Below are positions 60,914 through 64,000 of a stretch of DNA of 64,000 nt, piece by piece (the stretch's first letter is position 1; every line of letters begins with the position of its first letter). The notes under the pieces were generated by a model, which saw only the letters and a program-made list of their open reading frames with translations, ran no database searches and was not told where the DNA came from. This stretch comes from Ornatilinea sp. (GTDB taxonomy: Bacteria; Chloroflexota; Anaerolineae; Anaerolineales; Anaerolineaceae): assembly GCA_018433975.1 (NCBI GenBank), contig JAHDQE010000085.1:1-64000 (forward strand), read 5' to 3'. Position numbers and translations under genes: made by a program.

Positions 60914-61759
60914 ATGCGCAATCAAATTTACTTTGGTGACAACCTTTCTATTCTGCAATCCCTGCCGGATGCTTCGGTGGATCTGGTCTATATCGACCCG
61001 CCTTTTAACACCGGTAAGGTGCAGGGCCGGACTCAGATCCAGACCGTCCGTGATGAAAATGGCGACCGGGTTGGCTTTGGCGGCCGCAGTTACAAGACTA
61101 TCTCCCTGGGCAGCCGAGCTTATAAGGATAACTATGATGATTTTCTGGGGTTTATTGAGCCGCGCCTGATTGAAGCTTACCGCGTCTTGAAACCTGCCGG
61201 AAGCCTGTACTTTCACATTGACTACCGTGAAGTGCATTACTGTAAGATCCTGCTGGATGATATCTTTGGACGGGACAGCTTCATCAATGAAATCATCTGG
61301 GCTTATGACTACGGCGGCCGTTCAAAGAGAAAATGGCCAGCAAAGCATGACAACATTCTGTACTATGCCCGCGATCCGCACAACTATACTTTCAACTATG
61401 AAGAAGTGGAGCGCATCCCTTACATGGCACCCGGATTAGTTGGGAAAGAGAAAGCCGCCCGTGGCAAGTTCCCCACCGATACCTGGTGGCACACTATTGT
61501 GGGTACCAATTCCAAGGAAAAGACGGGCTATCCCACCCAGAAGCCGGTTGGCATCCTGCGCCGCATCATCCAGGCTTCTTCCAACCCCGGTGATATCGTT
61601 ATGGACTTTTTTGCCGGCAGTGGTACCGTCGGCGAGGTGTGTTTGGAACTCGACCGCCGGTTTATCCTGATCGATAATAACTCACAGGCTATTGAAGTGA
61701 TGAAAAAGCGTTTTGAAAATCGTCCTGAAATCGATTGGATCGGGAATAGAACGAAATAA
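60914..61759 (+). CDS. Orphan DNA methyltransferase (N6-adenine/N4-cytosine type, beta class)
   Basis: This 281-aa protein has the catalytic motif IV DPPFNTGK near residue 33 in the N-terminal part and the SAM-binding motif I MDFFAGSGTVGEV in the C-terminal part; this IV-then-I order defines the beta class. TQKPVGILRRIIQASSNPGD is the usual segment before motif I. No restriction gene is nearby, so it may be a solitary regulatory or defence-related methylase. The recognition site cannot be read. Confidence 0.92.
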   Translation: MRNQIYFGDNLSILQSLPDASVDLVYIDPPFNTGKVQGRTQIQTVRDENGDRVGFGGRSYKTISLGSRAYKDNYDDFLGFIEPRLIEAYRVLKPAGSLYFHIDYREVHYCKILLDDIFGRDSFINEIIWAYDYGGRSKRKWPAKHDNILYYARDPHNYTFNYEEVERIPYMAPGLVGKEKAARGKFPTDTWWHTIVGTNSKEKTGYPTQKPVGILRRIIQASSNPGDIVMDFFAGSGTVGEVCLELDRRFILIDNNSQAIEVMKKRFENRPEIDWIGNRTK

Positions 61760-62119
61760 CCTCTTTTTGCGCGTGCAAAGCTAGCTGTCCAGGACACAGC
61801 TTTAAAAATGGAAAAGGCTCTTATGAAGCTGGAATTCAAGTCCCTTGACGAAGCCAGTATCCTTCACCTTATGATGTTTGCAATCTTCCTGAAAATAAAC
61901 TGGATGAACCTCGAGTGGTTCATGCGATAAAAAAGGTTGAAGTTGTGTCGGTTGGTTTTTGGTTACACGTATTTTGTTTTCTGGCCTGCTATAATGTGCA
62001 TCATCAAACGCTAGATGGTATGAAAATGCCTCTGCCATGGACTTGACAGAGGCGTTTTATCTTTTAAGCGAGAGTATTATTTACTGATCCGTGATTAATC
62101 AAGTATTTGAAACTAAAAA
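61760..62119. other. Interval with hairpins between the methyltransferase and flavoenzyme genes
   Basis: A weak hairpin (AGCTGT 61783-61788 with ACAGCT 61796-61801) follows the methyltransferase. A 40-codon open frame (61808-61930) has no supporting site and is not called. A TGCTATAAT element (61987-61995) lies shortly before the terminator at 62025-62058. Nothing else is seen. Confidence 0.6.
62025..62058. terminator. Bidirectional terminator
   Basis: A 10-bp stem with one G-U pair (62025-62034 with 62047-62056) has TTTT after it on the plus strand and ATTTTCAT after it on the minus strand. It lies between the convergent methyltransferase and flavoenzyme genes. Confidence 0.78.
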
Positions 62120-64000
62120 TCAGATCATATAAGCAACTTCTAATGCTGCACGCGTTGCACTCCGAATATTCCCCGTAGTATTACAGTCTCCAATTTTATA
62201 TGTTTCTACATCCTTATCGATCAGTGCATCGTACAAATCTGTTCCCACAGAATGTTGTCCGGTTGAAATAACGACCATATCCGCCAGCGCGACTGCGGCA
62301 ACGCCGTCTTTGTCGGTAAAGGAAACACTGTTTGCTTCTATCTTGGTTACTTTTGCTTCAAGATGGATCGTTGCTTTTTCATTCAGATAAGTGGTGAGAT
62401 TCCCTTTGTGCATTGGCTCAAGCCCATTGCAAATAGTCGGCAGCATCTCCAGTAAAGTCACGTCACAGCCGTTTTCGATCAACATATGTGCGACTTCAGA
62501 ACCGACTATGCCGCCGCCGATAATCACTACCTTTTTGTTTTCGGGAACTTTCACGCTTCCGTTTAACAGGTTCCAGGATTCGACTGTATTCTCAACTCCG
62601 GGAATGGGCGGCGTGTTGGGAAGAGAGCCGGTCGCCACGATAACGACATCCGCTCCCATCTTGTTAATTGTTTTTGCAGTCGCTTCCGTATTCAGTTGAA
62701 CCTCTATACCAAGTCGCGCCACTTCGCTTGTGAACCAGGAAAGACCTTTTACAAGATCGCTTTTAAACGGAGCAACACCTGCAATGATCATCTGGCCACC
62801 GAGCCTATCCGTTTTCTCCAGAATTGTAACGTTATGCCCGCGTTTCTTTGCGATAATTGCAAACTGCATGCCTGCCACGCCACCACCGACAATGACGATG
62901 TTCCGCGGCTTGGCCACAGCGGGCACGTTGTCTTCGTGATACAGATCTTCATACCCCACATACGGATTCATGGTGCAGTGCACATTGCCGTGGGCAAAAT
63001 AAAATTGTCCGAGGCAACCGTCGTCGCAATTAAGGCAGGGCCTGATTTCATCAAACTTTTTAAAATGAATTTTATTCACCCAAGCAGGGTCGCAAATCAA
63101 TTGACGTCCAATACAGAGAATATCGGCCTTGTTATCCTCAATCGCTTTTGCACAAAATTCCGGGGTTCTTAATTTACCGACAATTGCCACAGGAATTGAA
63201 ACGGCCTTTTTCACTGCTTCGCTCATGTATAAACGCGAGCCTTCCTCATCCCACTGGCTCTCGGTAGACTGATTAACCGAAGTATAAAAACCGCAGGAGA
63301 GATTAAGCATATCGGCGCCCGCGGCTTCGCACATTTTTGCATATTCAACACCATCTTCCAGGGTAATTCCGCCGGGAATATGATCCACTACGCCAAGGCG
63401 CACGCCAACAATAAAGGGCTTCGGGCAGGCCTTACGGATCCCTTCGACAATTTCTCTCAGCATTCTGCCACGGTTTTCAAAGTTGCCGCCATATTCGTCG
63501 GTTCTCTGATTGATCAGCGGTGTCATAAACTGGTTGATCAGATACATATGTGAAGCATGGATCTCCACCCCGTCCAAACCTGCAGCTTGAGCGATTTGAG
63601 CTGCTTTAATAAAATCATTGATGACCTCTTTGACTTCGTCCAGACTCATCTCACGGGCCGGGGGCCAAGGGCTCCCTTCATAATTGGTGGCACAGGCAGT
63701 TACGCTTTCAGCCCCCCCGCAATAGGCTGGTACGGCCATAAACCCACCGTGATGCAACTGGACCATGATCTTTGCGCCGAGCGAGTGAACGGTATCGGTC
63801 AGATCGTGCCATTCGGTTGTGACGGTGTTATCGTTCATTTTAAGTTGGCGCTCACTGATCTTGCCATAAGGGAAAGATACACTGGTAGCTTCAACGATGA
63901 GAAGGCCCGCGCCGCCCTTGGCACGTTCTGATAGATAAGAATAATGTTTACGCGAAAGTGTACCGTCGAGGTTTCCGTAGTTTGTGTCCATAGGCGGCAT
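62120..64000 (-). CDS. OYE-type flavin/Fe-S oxidoreductase (2,4-dienoyl-CoA reductase family), N-terminus cut by window end
   Basis: The protein joins an FMN-binding Old-Yellow-Enzyme barrel (about 1-340 of the visible part) to an FAD/NAD(P)-binding half. A cysteine set CLNCDDGC with a later Cys in NVHCTMNPY holds a 4Fe-4S cluster. FAD binding is VGGGVAGMQFA and NAD(P) binding is IGGGIVGSEVA. This is the layout of 2,4-dienoyl-CoA and related enoate reductases. The visible reading begins MPPMDTNYG, normally internal to the family, so about 20-25 residues lie outside the window. The substrate is not certain. Confidence 0.9.
   Translation of the reverse strand: MPPMDTNYGNLDGTLSRKHYSYLSERAKGGAGLLIVEATSVSFPYGKISERQLKMNDNTVTTEWHDLTDTVHSLGAKIMVQLHHGGFMAVPAYCGGAESVTACATNYEGSPWPPAREMSLDEVKEVINDFIKAAQIAQAAGLDGVEIHASHMYLINQFMTPLINQRTDEYGGNFENRGRMLREIVEGIRKACPKPFIVGVRLGVVDHIPGGITLEDGVEYAKMCEAAGADMLNLSCGFYTSVNQSTESQWDEEGSRLYMSEAVKKAVSIPVAIVGKLRTPEFCAKAIEDNKADILCIGRQLICDPAWVNKIHFKKFDEIRPCLNCDDGCLGQFYFAHGNVHCTMNPYVGYEDLYHEDNVPAVAKPRNIVIVGGGVAGMQFAIIAKKRGHNVTILEKTDRLGGQMIIAGVAPFKSDLVKGLSWFTSEVARLGIEVQLNTEATAKTINKMGADVVIVATGSLPNTPPIPGVENTVESWNLLNGSVKVPENKKVVIIGGGIVGSEVAHMLIENGCDVTLLEMLPTICNGLEPMHKGNLTTYLNEKATIHLEAKVTKIEANSVSFTDKDGVAAVALADMVVISTGQHSVGTDLYDALIDKDVETYKIGDCNTTGNIRSATRAALEVAYMI

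Noticed and set aside
61802..62038. 78-aa minus-strand open frame
   Set aside because: It runs through the intergenic hairpin region with no start signals.

Overview
The window looks like chromosomal DNA from an anaerobic member of the Chloroflexota, most likely an Anaerolineae relative. This is an inference from gene content. The clues are secreted proteins with Thr/Pro-rich linkers, a ferredoxin-dependent 2-oxoacid oxidoreductase, a Feo ferrous-iron system, an archaeal-style HerA/NurA pair, and many proteins recognisable only as uncharacterised families. No rRNA, prophage or CRISPR array was seen. One tRNA gene (Val, anticodon CAC) is present.

Layout. 8-6691: five-gene oligopeptide/dipeptide ABC importer operon. 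6790-10649: minus-strand feo operon (two FeoA, FeoB, a Cys-rich FeoC-like protein) facing a DtxR-type regulator across an 18-bp palindrome. 10817-16122: tRNA-Val, gyrA, a small membrane protein, birA, a DUF1269 protein and an acidic protein. 16249-25031: C39-like secreted peptidase, sbcD, a CorC/HlyC-type membrane protein, sbcC and two glycosyltransferases, tightly packed. 25076-33743: secreted protein, FmdB zinc ribbon, dnaE, lysS, greA and a UPF0158 protein. 34003-40201: an accessory stretch with a decayed IS481-type transposase, membrane proteins, a GNAT acetyltransferase, a TPR protein and an SGNH hydrolase. 40372-43080: four-subunit VOR/KOR-type oxidoreductase. 43365-46310: small proteins and two paralogous lipoproteins, the first behind a long, apparently structured 5' leader. 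46430-49996: nurA, a HAS-barrel-like gene and herA. 50075-56511: ABC exporter, a DUF212 protein, xseB, xseA, a methyltransferase-glycosyltransferase fusion and a nicotinamidase-like hydrolase. 57039-64000: lipoprotein, CAP-LysM protein, ArsR-DUF2087 regulator, DUF389 membrane protein with a DarA-type c-di-AMP receptor, an orphan DNA methyltransferase, and a flavin oxidoreductase cut by the window end.

Themes. DNA-end processing is prominent: SbcCD (bacterial Mre11-Rad50), HerA-NurA and ExoVII all lie within about 37 kb. Fermentative, iron-rich metabolism is indicated by Feo, VOR and the Fe-S flavoenzyme. Several genes have a -10 box only 6-8 nt before the start codon and no ribosome binding site, so leaderless transcription is probably in use. 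The parts least explained by known families are the structured leader at about 44243-44439, the leader elements shared by the genes at 37214 and 38604, the HAS-barrel-like gene between nurA and herA, and the DUF389/c-di-AMP-receptor pair.
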